The notes under the pieces were generated by a model that was not told the DNA's origin, did no database searches, and saw nothing but the letters and a program-made list of their open reading frames with translations. A stretch of DNA of 64,000 nt from Arcicella sp038230735 (lineage in GTDB: Bacteria; Bacteroidota; Bacteroidia; Cytophagales; Spirosomataceae), in assembly GCA_038230735.1 (NCBI GenBank), contig JBBRMR010000007.1, positions 35,905 through 99,904 on the forward strand. Direction: 5' to 3'. Made by a program: the position numbers and the translations under genes. Shown here one piece after another: positions 54,133 to 62,802 of this stretch. Numbering within the stretch: position 1 is the first letter of the stretch; each line of letters begins with the position of its first letter.

Positions 54133-55245
54133 TCAATCCACCTCAATCAATCCATATCTATCCACCACTTTCATGATTCTATCGGCATAAAATTTGCCTC
54201 CTTTGTGGGTATATCCACGCTCGCCAACTGAGTATATGAAGGTATAAGCGGCTGAATATTTTTCTACACCCGCCGCAATTTGTCCTTGATAAAAACGGGT
54301 AATATCGCTATAATCACGTTTCCATGCCCCTGTCTTGTGTAAGAAAACCTCTTCTACCAAAAACTCAATAGACTCTCTTCTCGACCCAAAACGACGATAC
54401 CAATTATCAGGGCGACGGCTTTCATCATAAATAATTTGTCCATCATCCGATTTTTTCAAAATCGCTACTTTGCCTTCGTATTCATCGGGCTGACCTTTCA
54501 ACTGAAAAGCATTCGATTCGTTGCCCCACCATTGTTTTATGCCAAAGAAATTATTGGCATAAACGGCATTTCTACTAAACCCATAACCACTTTCCATCGC
54601 TGCCATTGCCATAATTACACTGGCTGGAATCTGATATTTTTGGGATAACTCTACGGCAATGGGTTTTATATCTTCCAAAAATGCCCGTGCTTCGTCTTGC
54701 GTAGGGTGCCCAATGGCAGTTCCATAAACATTTTGATTTTTACCATTGAAGGGGTCTTCTTCGGGTGTTGGATTAAACCTAAGATTAGTTATGGGAAGAG
54801 GATAAACGGTTTTAGCAATTGACGGACTTGGGTCTATGGAGGCAGAACCTTGTTGCGTGGTCGTAACTATCTGTCTGCCAAGAGTTTTTCCAATAATTTC
54901 AATATCTCCGTAGGCAATACTCACGGTATCATTATTGGCAGAAATTCCAACAAATCGTAGTCTCTTTACGCTCGGAAAACCGAAAGAAAAGCTCAATTCA
55001 GCCTTGTTCTGGACGTTTTTAATCGTGCCGAGGCTTCCTTTATCCGAGAAAATTTTGATTCTTTGAACATTATCACCCGCCGAGAAGATGAACTTGACCT
55101 CTTCGCCAACGCTGGCAGAAGGGACATAATCTACGCTGAGACCTGTGCGTTTGAGTTTTTGATAAGTGAATCCCAAAATGAAGAAGCCCATCAGACACGC
55201 CATTTTGATAATTCCGCCACGAGTAATAGATTTGAGTAGTAGCAT
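54133..55245 (-). CDS. Glucosaminidase (GH73-type) domain envelope protein
   Basis: Protein of 370 residues: an N-terminal membrane anchor (about 10-28), a beta-rich middle (35-125), a Thr/Pro linker, and a C-terminal glucosaminidase domain (about 180-365). The catalytic Glu lies in SVIMAMAAMESGYGFS, followed by NNFFGIKQWWGNE, RFGSRRESIEFLVEEVFL and YSVGERGY, as in FlgJ and LytB-type enzymes. It cuts between GlcNAc and MurNAc of peptidoglycan. There are no flagellar genes, so a cell-wall remodelling role is likely. Monocistronic. Confidence 0.88.
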   Translation of the reverse strand: MLLLKSITRGGIIKMACLMGFFILGFTYQKLKRTGLSVDYVPSASVGEEVKFIFSAGDNVQRIKIFSDKGSLGTIKNVQNKAELSFSFGFPSVKRLRFVGISANNDTVSIAYGDIEIIGKTLGRQIVTTTQQGSASIDPSPSIAKTVYPLPITNLRFNPTPEEDPFNGKNQNVYGTAIGHPTQDEARAFLEDIKPIAVELSQKYQIPASVIMAMAAMESGYGFSRNAVYANNFFGIKQWWGNESNAFQLKGQPDEYEGKVAILKKSDDGQIIYDESRRPDNWYRRFGSRRESIEFLVEEVFLHKTGAWKRDYSDITRFYQGQIAAGVEKYSAAYTFIYSVGERGYTHKGGKFYADRIMKVVDRYGLIEVD

Positions 55246-55415
55246 AATTCTTAAATTTCTTTACTTTTAAGACCCTGTGGTGGAGGGCAATTTGAAAAGT
55301 AAAATAACAAAAATCAAGCCATTTTTAATTTTAGATTTTAAAATTCTGATTTTAGAATGAGGGGAAAAGCGGCATTCTCTTCTCCATTTTAAAATCTAAA
55401 ATCAGAGCTATAAAA

Positions 55416-56186
55416 TCACTTTGTTGCTATATAAAAGAAATCAAAACATTCTTCGGCATCATCATTCAAGAAATAATCTTCGTGCGTAATGCCCATAACC
55501 AATTGATTATCAGATTTTTGAATAATATTTCTACTCATTCTGTTCGCAATGTCATAAGGCACTTGAAGTATCCATCTTGGCAAGCGATATTGTAGATTAA
55601 AAATGTCAAAGCGAGTGATTTTTTCGACCGAACGTTTATTTTCTTCGTAATAATCCATCACTTTTTTATTGCCATGAATGCCTTTGGTTTCGATACTGGT
55701 AAAATGTTTCAGTATTAGACTTTTTAACTCACCTGCCAAGTATTCACGCACATGCCAAGGATTGCGGGAAAGGGAATATTTACGGTTTACCGTTGTCAGA
55801 ATTATCTTTCCACCTGGTTTCAATACCCGATGAGCTTCTTTGATAAACTCATTATCGTCTTCAATGTGTTCAATAACTTGAAACGTTACGATATAATCAT
55901 AAGTATTGTCGGCTAAACCTTTCAACGGAGGCAAAAACATATCAATAAACTTGAAATTTGGATAATCGGCGGATAGTTTTGTAATCAAGGGTTCGTTTTT
56001 ATCTACGCCCGTAAAATGGCTAACCGAGGGAGCTAAAATCGCTACACCACGCCCCGTACCCACACCAATTTCAAGCAAATTGCCCGAAATCATTTTGGCG
56101 GATTCAATATATGGAAATAAAAGTCGCTGATGAACAGGATTGTCTGAAACAATATCAGAAGAAGCGATTTCGGTAGTTTTGTACAT
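55416..56186 (-). CDS. Class I SAM-dependent methyltransferase
   Basis: Methyltransferase of 256 residues with motif I LLEIGVGTGRGVAILAP, an acidic residue at VDKNEPL, motif IV TYDYIVTFQVIEHIEDD and post-motif HRVLKPGGKIILTTVNR, the Methyltransf_11/25 pattern. The C-terminal part (KKVMDYYEENKRSVEKI) is helical and may select substrate. No neighbouring pathway points to a function. Single gene, divergent from the GWxTD gene. Confidence 0.9.
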   Translation of the reverse strand: MYKTTEIASSDIVSDNPVHQRLLFPYIESAKMISGNLLEIGVGTGRGVAILAPSVSHFTGVDKNEPLITKLSADYPNFKFIDMFLPPLKGLADNTYDYIVTFQVIEHIEDDNEFIKEAHRVLKPGGKIILTTVNRKYSLSRNPWHVREYLAGELKSLILKHFTSIETKGIHGNKKVMDYYEENKRSVEKITRFDIFNLQYRLPRWILQVPYDIANRMSRNIIQKSDNQLVMGITHEDYFLNDDAEECFDFFYIATK

Positions 56187-56457
56187 AATTGCTATTTGAA
56201 GACTGAGTTATTTGGTAAAGACTTCCAAATCAGAATCCTTTGGGTTTTGTTTTAATGTTATCTGTTGTAAGGTATTGATTTTGAGTTATTTAGTCTGTTT
56301 AACCTCTAACCCAAAATTCCTAACCTCTGATTTATTCCTTCAAAATTACTATTTTAGATTGATAACAAGAAAATACTTACTAAATTGGTTTCGTTTATGT
56401 AGTACGGGAGCAAACTTTGCCCAGTCTTCCCGTATATTGCATAGATAAATAATAATC

Positions 56458-57705
56458 ATGAAAAAGATACTAATTACATTACTTTCGCTTGCCCTGTTTT
56501 CGGGATGTGTGGTTAATCCCACGGCTAATAAACAGGCTAACGGTCAGTTAGATAGCCGTGTGCCGATGCAAAGATTGATTTCTAAAAGTCGCTTTTTGGA
56601 TAATGGTTCATCGGTCAGAATATATTTGAGCATTGACCCTGGCAGAATCGTTACGACCAATGAAATGATGAAGGAATTTGCCATTTCGTATAGTGTATAT
56701 CCAGATTATGCCAACCGACAAACGGCGTTGAGTACGGGTAATGTTGCCATAAATTCAGAAAATCTTTCAGAAAATGCGGGACTTTATACCGTTTGGTTCG
56801 ATGTTGTGAAGCCCAAAGACCTTTTTGTAAGTATTGCATTGACTGAAATTAAGGATTTAAAAACTAACAATAAAACGCTAAATGATTGTTTTCTAAGATT
56901 TCAGTCGGGTAAATCGGGGGATTATTTTATGTTCTTTGATAAATCTGGAACCAGACCTTTGTCAAAAAATTATTTCTCGGTGCAAGATACGGTTGTGTTG
57001 AAGAGTTTGGATGGTCGTTCTCAAAGTTTTAAAGCCTACCGTTACAAATACGAATTTGAAGCGGCATATTCGCCCATGTCCACTACGCCAAGAGTACCTT
57101 CCAAAAGCCTCTATGTAGATTCTTCTTTCACAGTTTCAGCCAATTTGCCTATCGTTTTGGAACAAGACGCTCTATATTTTTTCACCCGAGACACCACCGA
57201 GGCTTTCGGAATTGGGATGGTTGTTACCGATAAAAGATTTCCAAAATTAACTCGTCCCGAAAAATTAGCTCGCCCACTGATATATATGAGTACCAATGCT
57301 GAAGCAACCGATTTAGCCACTTCCAAAGAACCCAAAAGAACGCTGGATAACTATTGGTTGAATATAATGCAGGGCAATCAGGCAACGGCAAAACGCACGA
57401 TAAAAGCCTTTTATCAGCGTGTAGAGCAAGCCAATAGAATGTTTACAACGTATAAAGAAGGTTGGAAAACGGACAAAGGCATGGTTTATATCATCATGGG
57501 CGACCCGATTAAAATTACTCGTACCAAAGACAAAGAAGTGTGGACTTATTCACCGCCGCAGGTTTCAGAGATAAATTTTACCTTTACAAAACGCTCCAAT
57601 CAATTTGCTGATGACCATTATGAACTCCAACGTTATGCCGAATATCAATCTATCTGGTTTCCAACGGTGGAACGATGGCGGAATGGGGATGTGGTGATGA
57701 AGTAG
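56458..57705 (+). CDS. GWxTD-domain lipoprotein
   Basis: Lipoprotein of 415 residues, lipobox FSGC (Cys17). A beta-rich N-terminal part leads to the GWxTD domain (about 300-415): LDNYWLNIMQGNQATAKRTI, then KEGWKTDKGMVYIIMGDP and the aromatic ending YQSIWFPTVERWRNGD. The family is found in Bacteroidota and Acidobacteria; its role in the envelope is unknown. It ends at the left boundary of the tRNA-Glu island, with a terminator and then the att-like repeat directly downstream. Confidence 0.92.
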   Translation: MKKILITLLSLALFSGCVVNPTANKQANGQLDSRVPMQRLISKSRFLDNGSSVRIYLSIDPGRIVTTNEMMKEFAISYSVYPDYANRQTALSTGNVAINSENLSENAGLYTVWFDVVKPKDLFVSIALTEIKDLKTNNKTLNDCFLRFQSGKSGDYFMFFDKSGTRPLSKNYFSVQDTVVLKSLDGRSQSFKAYRYKYEFEAAYSPMSTTPRVPSKSLYVDSSFTVSANLPIVLEQDALYFFTRDTTEAFGIGMVVTDKRFPKLTRPEKLARPLIYMSTNAEATDLATSKEPKRTLDNYWLNIMQGNQATAKRTIKAFYQRVEQANRMFTTYKEGWKTDKGMVYIIMGDPIKITRTKDKEVWTYSPPQVSEINFTFTKRSNQFADDHYELQRYAEYQSIWFPTVERWRNGDVVMK

Positions 57706-57773
57706 GATGAAAAACGGATTAGACTCTTGCACGTGTTAAGAGAATTTTCTAAGATTCTTGAAAAAAAGTAAAA

Positions 57774-57805
57774 AGCCTTTAAATCAATGATTTGAAGGCT
57801 TTTTT
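57774..57805 (+). terminator. Terminator of the GWxTD gene
   Basis: Stem AGCCTTTAAATCA (57774-57786) / TGATTTGAAGGCT (57788-57800) with one G-T pair and a very tight loop, then TTTTT. It abuts the att-like repeat at 57806. Confidence 0.8.
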
Positions 57806-57820
57806 GTAGTCCGTACGGGA
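57806..57820. repeat. Left att-like direct repeat (copy of the tRNA-Glu 3' end)
   Basis: GTAGTCCGTACGGGA is identical to 62803-62817, which includes the last 14 nt of the tRNA-Glu gene. A 15-bp match by chance within 5 kb is very unlikely. This fits the remnant left when an element integrates at a tRNA 3' end. Confidence 0.75.
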
Positions 57821-57926
57821 CTGCGTGATATACTGACAATCAGTTGATTAACTGTTTTGTACCCTCTTTGGTATCAAATAGGTATTAAAAACTGAAATTA
57901 TCATTATTTGATATTGGCAGTTTTCG

Positions 57927-57934
57927 TATATTTG
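57927..57934 (+). promoter_or_regulatory. Promoter -7 element of the PIN toxin-antitoxin operon
   Basis: TATATTTG is a perfect TAnnTTTG match, with TTTG at 57907-57910 as a possible -33 element, 21 bp upstream of the antitoxin ATG. Confidence 0.55.
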
Positions 57935-57955
57935 TTATCGTAAACACAAAATAAC

Positions 57956-58147
57956 ATGACTAAGGTAAAAATATCTGGAAATATTCAAAGTGAGAAAAAA
58001 CAACTTGTCGAAATTCTCCTCAAAAAAGCAAACTTAACTACTGATGAAGTTATTGATAATGCCTTTACGCAATTCATTAGGGCAAATACTGATTTAATTA
58101 CCGAAAAAGAGAAAAAGGCTTTTGGTAAGTTTTTGGTAACAATATGA
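57956..58147 (+). CDS. Antitoxin of the PIN-domain module
   Basis: Small protein of 63 residues, Lys-rich at the start (MTKVKISGNIQSEKKQ) and helical afterwards (LVEILLKKANLTTDEVIDNAFTQF), compatible with a ribbon-helix-helix type repressor followed by a toxin-binding tail. Its last codons overlap the toxin start by ATGA, the classical coupling in type II modules. It probably represses the promoter at 57927. Sequence does not place it in a named family with certainty. Confidence 0.75.
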   Translation: MTKVKISGNIQSEKKQLVEILLKKANLTTDEVIDNAFTQFIRANTDLITEKEKKAFGKFLVTI

Positions 58148-58632
58148 CGGGTAAGACCAGTATTCCAAGAAGAATTTTATTAGACATTAACCTTCTTTTT
58201 AATGATTTTTTATTTCGTAATCCTTCGTATGCCCGCTCTCAAACCAATATTGAGATAAAAAATAGGTTGTTTGCTAATCAGGCGATGAACTATATTCGTC
58301 AGCAAAGGCACTTTAATACATTTGTGGCGGATTTTTCAGTAGCAAAAATGATTTCTTTGATGGATAGCATTAAAGTTAAAAAAGATATGCAAATTGAAGA
58401 AATACAAAGTTTAGTTGATAAAAATACGATTGTATCGTTAGGTGGAAACTTGATTAAAAATACGTTGGAGGAATTTAAAAATAATCCTTACGTGAGAGAT
58501 ATGGAGGATGCACTTCAATTCACAGTTTCCCGAAAACACAGATGCACTCATATTGTTACATTCAATAAAAAAGATTTTGACCCCTTCGATGTGCAAGTTG
58601 TTTTACCTTCAAAGGTAAGAGGGATAATTTAG
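58144..58632 (+). CDS. PIN-domain toxin (VapC-like ribonuclease)
   Basis: Predicted ribonuclease of 162 residues. PIN motifs appear in order: RRILLDINLLFNDFL with the first Asp (D14), DMEDALQFTVSRKHRCTHIVTFNKKDF with the second acidic residue and the final NKKDF group, spaced as in PIN toxins. Acidic residues of both blocks would bind Mg2+ for RNA cleavage. It overlaps the antitoxin by 4 bp. Together they form the only forward-strand genes of the island and may stabilise it. Confidence 0.82.
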   Translation: MTGKTSIPRRILLDINLLFNDFLFRNPSYARSQTNIEIKNRLFANQAMNYIRQQRHFNTFVADFSVAKMISLMDSIKVKKDMQIEEIQSLVDKNTIVSLGGNLIKNTLEEFKNNPYVRDMEDALQFTVSRKHRCTHIVTFNKKDFDPFDVQVVLPSKVRGII

Positions 58633-58664
58633 GGCTTTGTGTCTCTCATAAAACAAATAAATCC

Positions 58665-58742
58665 TTGTGCCTACATCACCCCTTTTTTGTGCCTACAATT
58701 CGTACAATCATTGTGCCTACCTTGTACCTTTTTTGTGCCTAC
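58665..58742. repeat. Four TTGTGCCTAC direct repeats
   Basis: Exact copies at 58665, 58687, 58711 and 58733 (start spacing 22, 24 and 22 bp), between the convergent toxin and nuclease genes. A further copy lies at 62719-62728, beyond the other end of the restriction-modification gene. Period of about two helical turns would suit protein binding; a recombination scar is also possible. Confidence 0.6.
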
Positions 58743-58746
58743 AATC

Positions 58747-59367
58747 TTACTTCAACATCTTATTCTCATAATCAAAATACAGATTTTTATCCTTGAAATT
58801 ATCCTTTTTGTATCTCCCCAAAAATGCTTTATCTAAGAATATTCCTTTGATTTCCGTTAAGGGAATAATGTATAGTTCTTCGGGAGCGGTGGCAACTCCT
58901 CCGATGCCAATTACCACAAAAACTTTAATACTTTTCTCTTTTGCAAAGGCTTGATAATTACTCATTTGTCTTTCAGAACACCATTCTACGCCATTCTTGT
59001 AATAGTCGCTACGGTATTTGCACTCTACGGCAAAGTCTGTGTCTATTTCTTTAAACTTAAATTTTAGGGTTAAATCTGGATGGGTATTGCTTTTGGCATA
59101 CGTGCCATTGACGTATTTATCACTCGCCCACTCCAAAATGCTAAAATACGATTTTGAGAACTTTTGTACTACGTATTTTTCAAAATCATCACCCTTTTGT
59201 TTTTCTGTCGTGGTTTCGGACTGAGTTGTAAGGAAGTCTTCGTTTTGAACGAAGACTTCCTTCGGATTACTACCTTTTCTAATAAATACAATGCCTGAAA
59301 CAATGGCACAAATGCCTATCAGTATCAAAATAATTCCTATGGTCATGGTGCGTGGTGCGGTTTTCAT
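58747..59367 (-). CDS. Membrane-anchored PD-(D/E)XK nuclease
   Basis: Protein of 206 residues with an N-terminal transmembrane helix (about 8-30, IGIILILIGICAIVSGIVFI) and a C-terminal nuclease-like domain. The restriction-endonuclease core is visible: HPDLTLKF (Asp near 96) followed by FAVECKYRS (E-x-K near 114), then a strand IKVFVVIGIGG. The anchor would place the nuclease at the inner membrane facing the cytoplasm, suited to DNA entering the cell. A perfect palindrome (59230-59262) is translated in the linker. It follows the R-M gene by about 110 bp on the same strand, so the two may act together. Confidence 0.78.
   Translation of the reverse strand: MKTAPRTMTIGIILILIGICAIVSGIVFIRKGSNPKEVFVQNEDFLTTQSETTTEKQKGDDFEKYVVQKFSKSYFSILEWASDKYVNGTYAKSNTHPDLTLKFKFKEIDTDFAVECKYRSDYYKNGVEWCSERQMSNYQAFAKEKSIKVFVVIGIGGVATAPEELYIIPLTEIKGIFLDKAFLGRYKKDNFKDKNLYFDYENKMLK
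59230..59262. repeat. In-frame palindrome in the nuclease gene
   Basis: Perfect 15-bp arms (59230-59244 and 59248-59262) around TTG. In the gene it encodes KEVFVQNEDFL in the linker after the membrane anchor. Same design as the palindrome at 59698-59730: 15-bp arms, TTG centre and the core GTTTTGAAC. Confidence 0.8.
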
Positions 59368-59475
59368 GAATTTAGTTTAAAATTATTAAAAACCAAAAGA
59401 CAATCAATTGATTACCCTTTGGCTGGGGAACGTTGGCATTACCCGCTGTTCAATGGTAAATTTAGTATATTTTTC

Positions 59476-62400
59476 CTACTCCACGCCCACCAAATCAATT
59501 TCTTGCATAATTCGGGCAGTTTCCGTTAGGGCTACTATTATTTTTTGATAATGCAGAATGTCCTCAAAACTCAATTCACGCTCTTTGCGGTCTTTGAGCC
59601 ACTTTTGGGCGGGTTGATAGCCACCGATGTAAAAATTCCAAGCGGTTTCGGGTACTTTATCAAAATACTGATTTTCGTTGATGTAAACTCTTCCTTTAAC
59701 GTCGGCGAGGTTTTGAACCTCGCCGACGTTTTCAAAACGAATTTTACCCACCACATTATTTCCATCTTCGGGATATTCGGTGATGTATTCTTCCACTACG
59801 GGACTTTCTAATAAATGAATTTGGCGTAACTGGCTGCCTAATCCTATAAGGTTTTTAAAAACCTTATAGGATTTTGGGTACGGAACTCTTGGAAAATCTA
59901 TTTTCAAAAACTCCTTGTATTTCTCTCGATAGGTTGGACTGTGCAAAACGGCATAAATGTAGTCCAAAACGTCAATTGGAGCGAAAGTGCCTGTGGTTTT
60001 CTCTTTTTCGTGGGTGAATTTTAAGGCTAAACCTTCTGCCATTTTATCAATGATGGCTTGGTTTAGGTTTGGCGTTCTTTCGGTTTTTGCGAATAAATCA
60101 TTTCGGTCAGAGTAGAGATATATGGGGAAATTCATTGCGTTAGAACCAGTAGTTCCTGACAAAAATATTGCCTCTGAAATTCTGTTAGTTATAGAAACAT
60201 GACGGTAACTATTATCTTGAAATGCTTTTGTTACTAACAAACCGAGATTTTCACCGATAAGAAAATTTTTCATTACTTTCTCTCTCCCTCTCTCTATCAA
60301 TTTTGTATCATAATAAATAAATTTTGTATCAAAAGGACGATAAAAACATTGTTTTATTAAGCCAGTATTAGCTTTAATTTTATAATAATTTTCAACACTA
60401 TTTATTAACAATATTTTAGAATTATTTATTAAAATAGAGTCTTTTGCTGTTACAATTCCAATACTATTGGAAGTAAATATTTCATTGATAGAAAATCCTT
60501 TTTCATAATTTTCTTTTTCGTCAAAATCTTTATTCACAAAGAAATAATTAGGGGATAGATTGGGTAATTCTTTGTAAGAAATCGTTTTGAGTGAATTTCC
60601 AGTTAGAAAGTCATACTTAAATTCTCTTTTCCCAAACAAATCAAAATGAAAAACTTTCCCTAATTCATTAGCCTTCTTTTTACCCGTTTTTACAAAAATA
60701 TTAATGGAAACGCCCTGCATAATATCAAAGACATTGACATCGGGCGTACCATCGGGCGAGACCTCTTTTTTCTTACTATTACCGTGTAAATCAATGGTAT
60801 AAATCTTATCGTAAGTTTTCAGCAAGTTCCACCGCATCCCTCTAAAAGTTGGATTATCCAAAAATCCGTGTGGATTAATAAAGGCAACAATTCCTTCGCC
60901 ACTTTTTTCAATGAAATGCTGTCCGTAACGTAGAAACTTCACGTAGTCGTCATTAATCCATTTTGGGTTACGCTCGTTCAATTTTTCTGTTCCCCCTGGT
61001 TCTTTTTTATAATCTTCCATGAGTTTCATTATCCACTCGCCTTTATTGGCACTTTCACCACTGTAAGGCGGATTGCCCATTACCACCATCACAGGATTAT
61101 CACGCTTAATATGATTGGCTTCGTTGGCTTCCGAACTTAGCCAATTGGCAAAAAGCGTACTGGTATCGGGGTGGTGTTCTTCCAAACTATTGGTCAAATA
61201 CACCCTGATTCTTTGAGAGCCTCCCCCAGCCCCTCCCGTAGAGGGGAGAGTGGGTTTGTAGCCCGTTTCGGTCAGGAGCAAATCCAACTGCAAATGAGCC
61301 ATTGCGTAGGAAGCCATCAACAACTCAAAACCGTTTAGACGGGACAGTAAATGGTTTTCCACGTAATTACTCCACAGTCCTTTTTGTCCCGAAAATTTCT
61401 TGTGAATATGTTTGATGGTTTCCGCCAAAAACGTACCCGTACCCGTGGCAGGGTCAAGAATTTCTACTTTATGCACTTCCTCATCAACCATTACCATCTT
61501 AGTTTTTGAACGACTATCGGCAGTAGCTTTGGTAAATACAGCTTTTTGGATAGTTGTTTTGGAAGTATCAGCAAGTCCTTGTGGCAAATGAAACTCAGTT
61601 TTCAAGATTTCATCCACCGCCCGAACAATAAAACTCACTACGGGCTGTGGCGTGTACCAAACCCCACGAGCTTTGCGGAGTGCGGGGTCGTATTCACTCA
61701 GGAAATTTTCGTAAAAGTGAATAATAGGGTCTTCCATGCCCGAAGACTTCCCGTAATCCTTCAAAATTTGTTTGACATCGCAAGCCAAGAAAATTTCTAC
61801 CAAATCATCCACAATCCATTTAATGCGTGAATCAAGGTCAGGACCCGCAATGTAGCCAAAGAGTTTGCGGAGAAAAGGGTTAGATTTCGGGATAAGTTCC
61901 GCTGCTTCCTGACGGCTAAATGTGGGCAAAGTTGGGTCATGCAAACGAGCCGCAAACATTCCGTAAGTGATGGTTTGGGCGTAAATATCGGCAAAACCTT
62001 CGGCGGTAATATCGTGAATCAAGATTTCCTTAAAGGCTTCCATTTGGTCTTTGAGGGTACTGTCGGGCGGCGTTCCGTCCTCATTGTGCGTAGCATCAGA
62101 ATTTAAGGCTAATTCAATGATATTTGAAAGCAAACGAGCCTTCCCCGCCATCATTGCCGATAGTTTTTTGGAACTCCGAATCGTTTGTGTGCCTTTGGAA
62201 GCACAAAAATCTTTGAGACGGTCAGTAAAAGTGGCAAAATTCTCTGGCAGAGCCACAATTGAACCATCTTCTATTTTACCGATTGAAATATTTTCTCCAT
62301 TTTTCTCACCATCACGATAGAAATGGAAACTCAGATAATCCGTAAAAATGAGGTTATTCAAAGCAGACTTGTAGCGGTCGAACTGACTTTTATTGAACTT

Positions 62401-62640
62401 TTTTCCTTCAAGGTCTTTGTCGCCCACATCTTTGGCTTCGATATAACCAAGCGGAATATCGTTTTTCATCAGCACATAATCAGGCTTACCACACTTTTGT
62501 CCAGCGGGTTCATTCGTAGCAGAAACATGGGGGATTAAATCTTCGATAAGGGTTTCTAAATTACCTCTGAAAGTATGTTCGGTGGAGTTTCCAAGTCTAA
62601 ATTTTCGGTTGAGTTTATCAATATAGTCGTGTAAAGTCAT
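59476..62640 (-). CDS. Single-chain restriction-modification enzyme (type IIG / ISP-like)
   Basis: Enzyme of 1054 residues from the ATG at 62640 (MTLHDYIDKL). The N-terminal nuclease has PD...ExK: D54 in GKPDYVL and E68-A-K70 in GYIEAKD. A helical connector leads to the adenine methyltransferase with ILDPATGTGTF near 393 (AdoMet) and VVMGNPPYSGES near 522 (catalytic NPPY). The C-terminal 400 residues should be target recognition. Type ISP enzymes are longer because of a helicase, not seen here, so the plan is closer to type IIG. It cuts unmodified DNA and methylates the host. Three repeat-derived inserts are read in frame. Confidence 0.88.
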   Translation of the reverse strand: MTLHDYIDKLNRKFRLGNSTEHTFRGNLETLIEDLIPHVSATNEPAGQKCGKPDYVLMKNDIPLGYIEAKDVGDKDLEGKKFNKSQFDRYKSALNNLIFTDYLSFHFYRDGEKNGENISIGKIEDGSIVALPENFATFTDRLKDFCASKGTQTIRSSKKLSAMMAGKARLLSNIIELALNSDATHNEDGTPPDSTLKDQMEAFKEILIHDITAEGFADIYAQTITYGMFAARLHDPTLPTFSRQEAAELIPKSNPFLRKLFGYIAGPDLDSRIKWIVDDLVEIFLACDVKQILKDYGKSSGMEDPIIHFYENFLSEYDPALRKARGVWYTPQPVVSFIVRAVDEILKTEFHLPQGLADTSKTTIQKAVFTKATADSRSKTKMVMVDEEVHKVEILDPATGTGTFLAETIKHIHKKFSGQKGLWSNYVENHLLSRLNGFELLMASYAMAHLQLDLLLTETGYKPTLPSTGGAGGGSQRIRVYLTNSLEEHHPDTSTLFANWLSSEANEANHIKRDNPVMVVMGNPPYSGESANKGEWIMKLMEDYKKEPGGTEKLNERNPKWINDDYVKFLRYGQHFIEKSGEGIVAFINPHGFLDNPTFRGMRWNLLKTYDKIYTIDLHGNSKKKEVSPDGTPDVNVFDIMQGVSINIFVKTGKKKANELGKVFHFDLFGKREFKYDFLTGNSLKTISYKELPNLSPNYFFVNKDFDEKENYEKGFSINEIFTSNSIGIVTAKDSILINNSKILLINSVENYYKIKANTGLIKQCFYRPFDTKFIYYDTKLIERGREKVMKNFLIGENLGLLVTKAFQDNSYRHVSITNRISEAIFLSGTTGSNAMNFPIYLYSDRNDLFAKTERTPNLNQAIIDKMAEGLALKFTHEKEKTTGTFAPIDVLDYIYAVLHSPTYREKYKEFLKIDFPRVPYPKSYKVFKNLIGLGSQLRQIHLLESPVVEEYITEYPEDGNNVVGKIRFENVGEVQNLADVKGRVYINENQYFDKVPETAWNFYIGGYQPAQKWLKDRKERELSFEDILHYQKIIVALTETARIMQEIDLVGVE
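59698..59730. repeat. In-frame palindrome in the R-M gene (first)
   Basis: Perfect 15-bp arms (59698-59712, 59716-59730) around TTG, high GC against the AT-rich surroundings. It is read as NVGEVQNLADV. Same architecture as the palindrome in the nuclease gene. Confidence 0.8.
59840..59873. repeat. In-frame palindrome in the R-M gene (second)
   Basis: A perfect 34-bp palindrome with no spacer (17-bp arms at 59840-59856 and 59857-59873), encoding SYKVFKNLIG within the C-terminal region. Nothing in the protein requires such symmetry, so it was probably inserted as DNA. Confidence 0.8.
61217..61250. repeat. In-frame GC-rich insert in the R-M gene (third)
   Basis: A C/G-rich stretch with the hairpin CCCCTC-CCGTA-GAGGGG (61230-61246) is read as LPSTGGAGGGSQ between conserved methyltransferase segments. 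The base composition is unlike its surroundings, as for a dispersed non-coding repeat placed in frame. Confidence 0.6.
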
Positions 62641-62765
62641 GGGGAGCGGTAAAATTGTGGAGTACGGTTTATGTAGGTGCAATTTCTAAATAAAAGCCCA
62701 CAAAACAAAGAAAGAACATTGTGCCTACAATGCTCTTTTCTGGAGTCTATATCCCCCAAAACAGA

Positions 62766-62790
62766 TAAAGCACTGATATACAGTGCTTTA
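62766..62790. terminator. Hairpin downstream of tRNA-Glu
   Basis: Perfect 10-bp stem TAAAGCACTG / CAGTGCTTTA with a 5-nt loop, 14 bp beyond the tRNA 3' end on the minus strand. Probably the tRNA terminator, although it lies on the island side of the repeat. Confidence 0.65.
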
Positions 62791-62802
62791 TGATAAATAA
62801 TA

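Noticed and set aside
56212..56448. 78-codon ORF in the intergenic region before the GWxTD gene
   Set aside because: Unlikely composition, no promoter-start logic, and it covers the region where the divergent promoters must lie.
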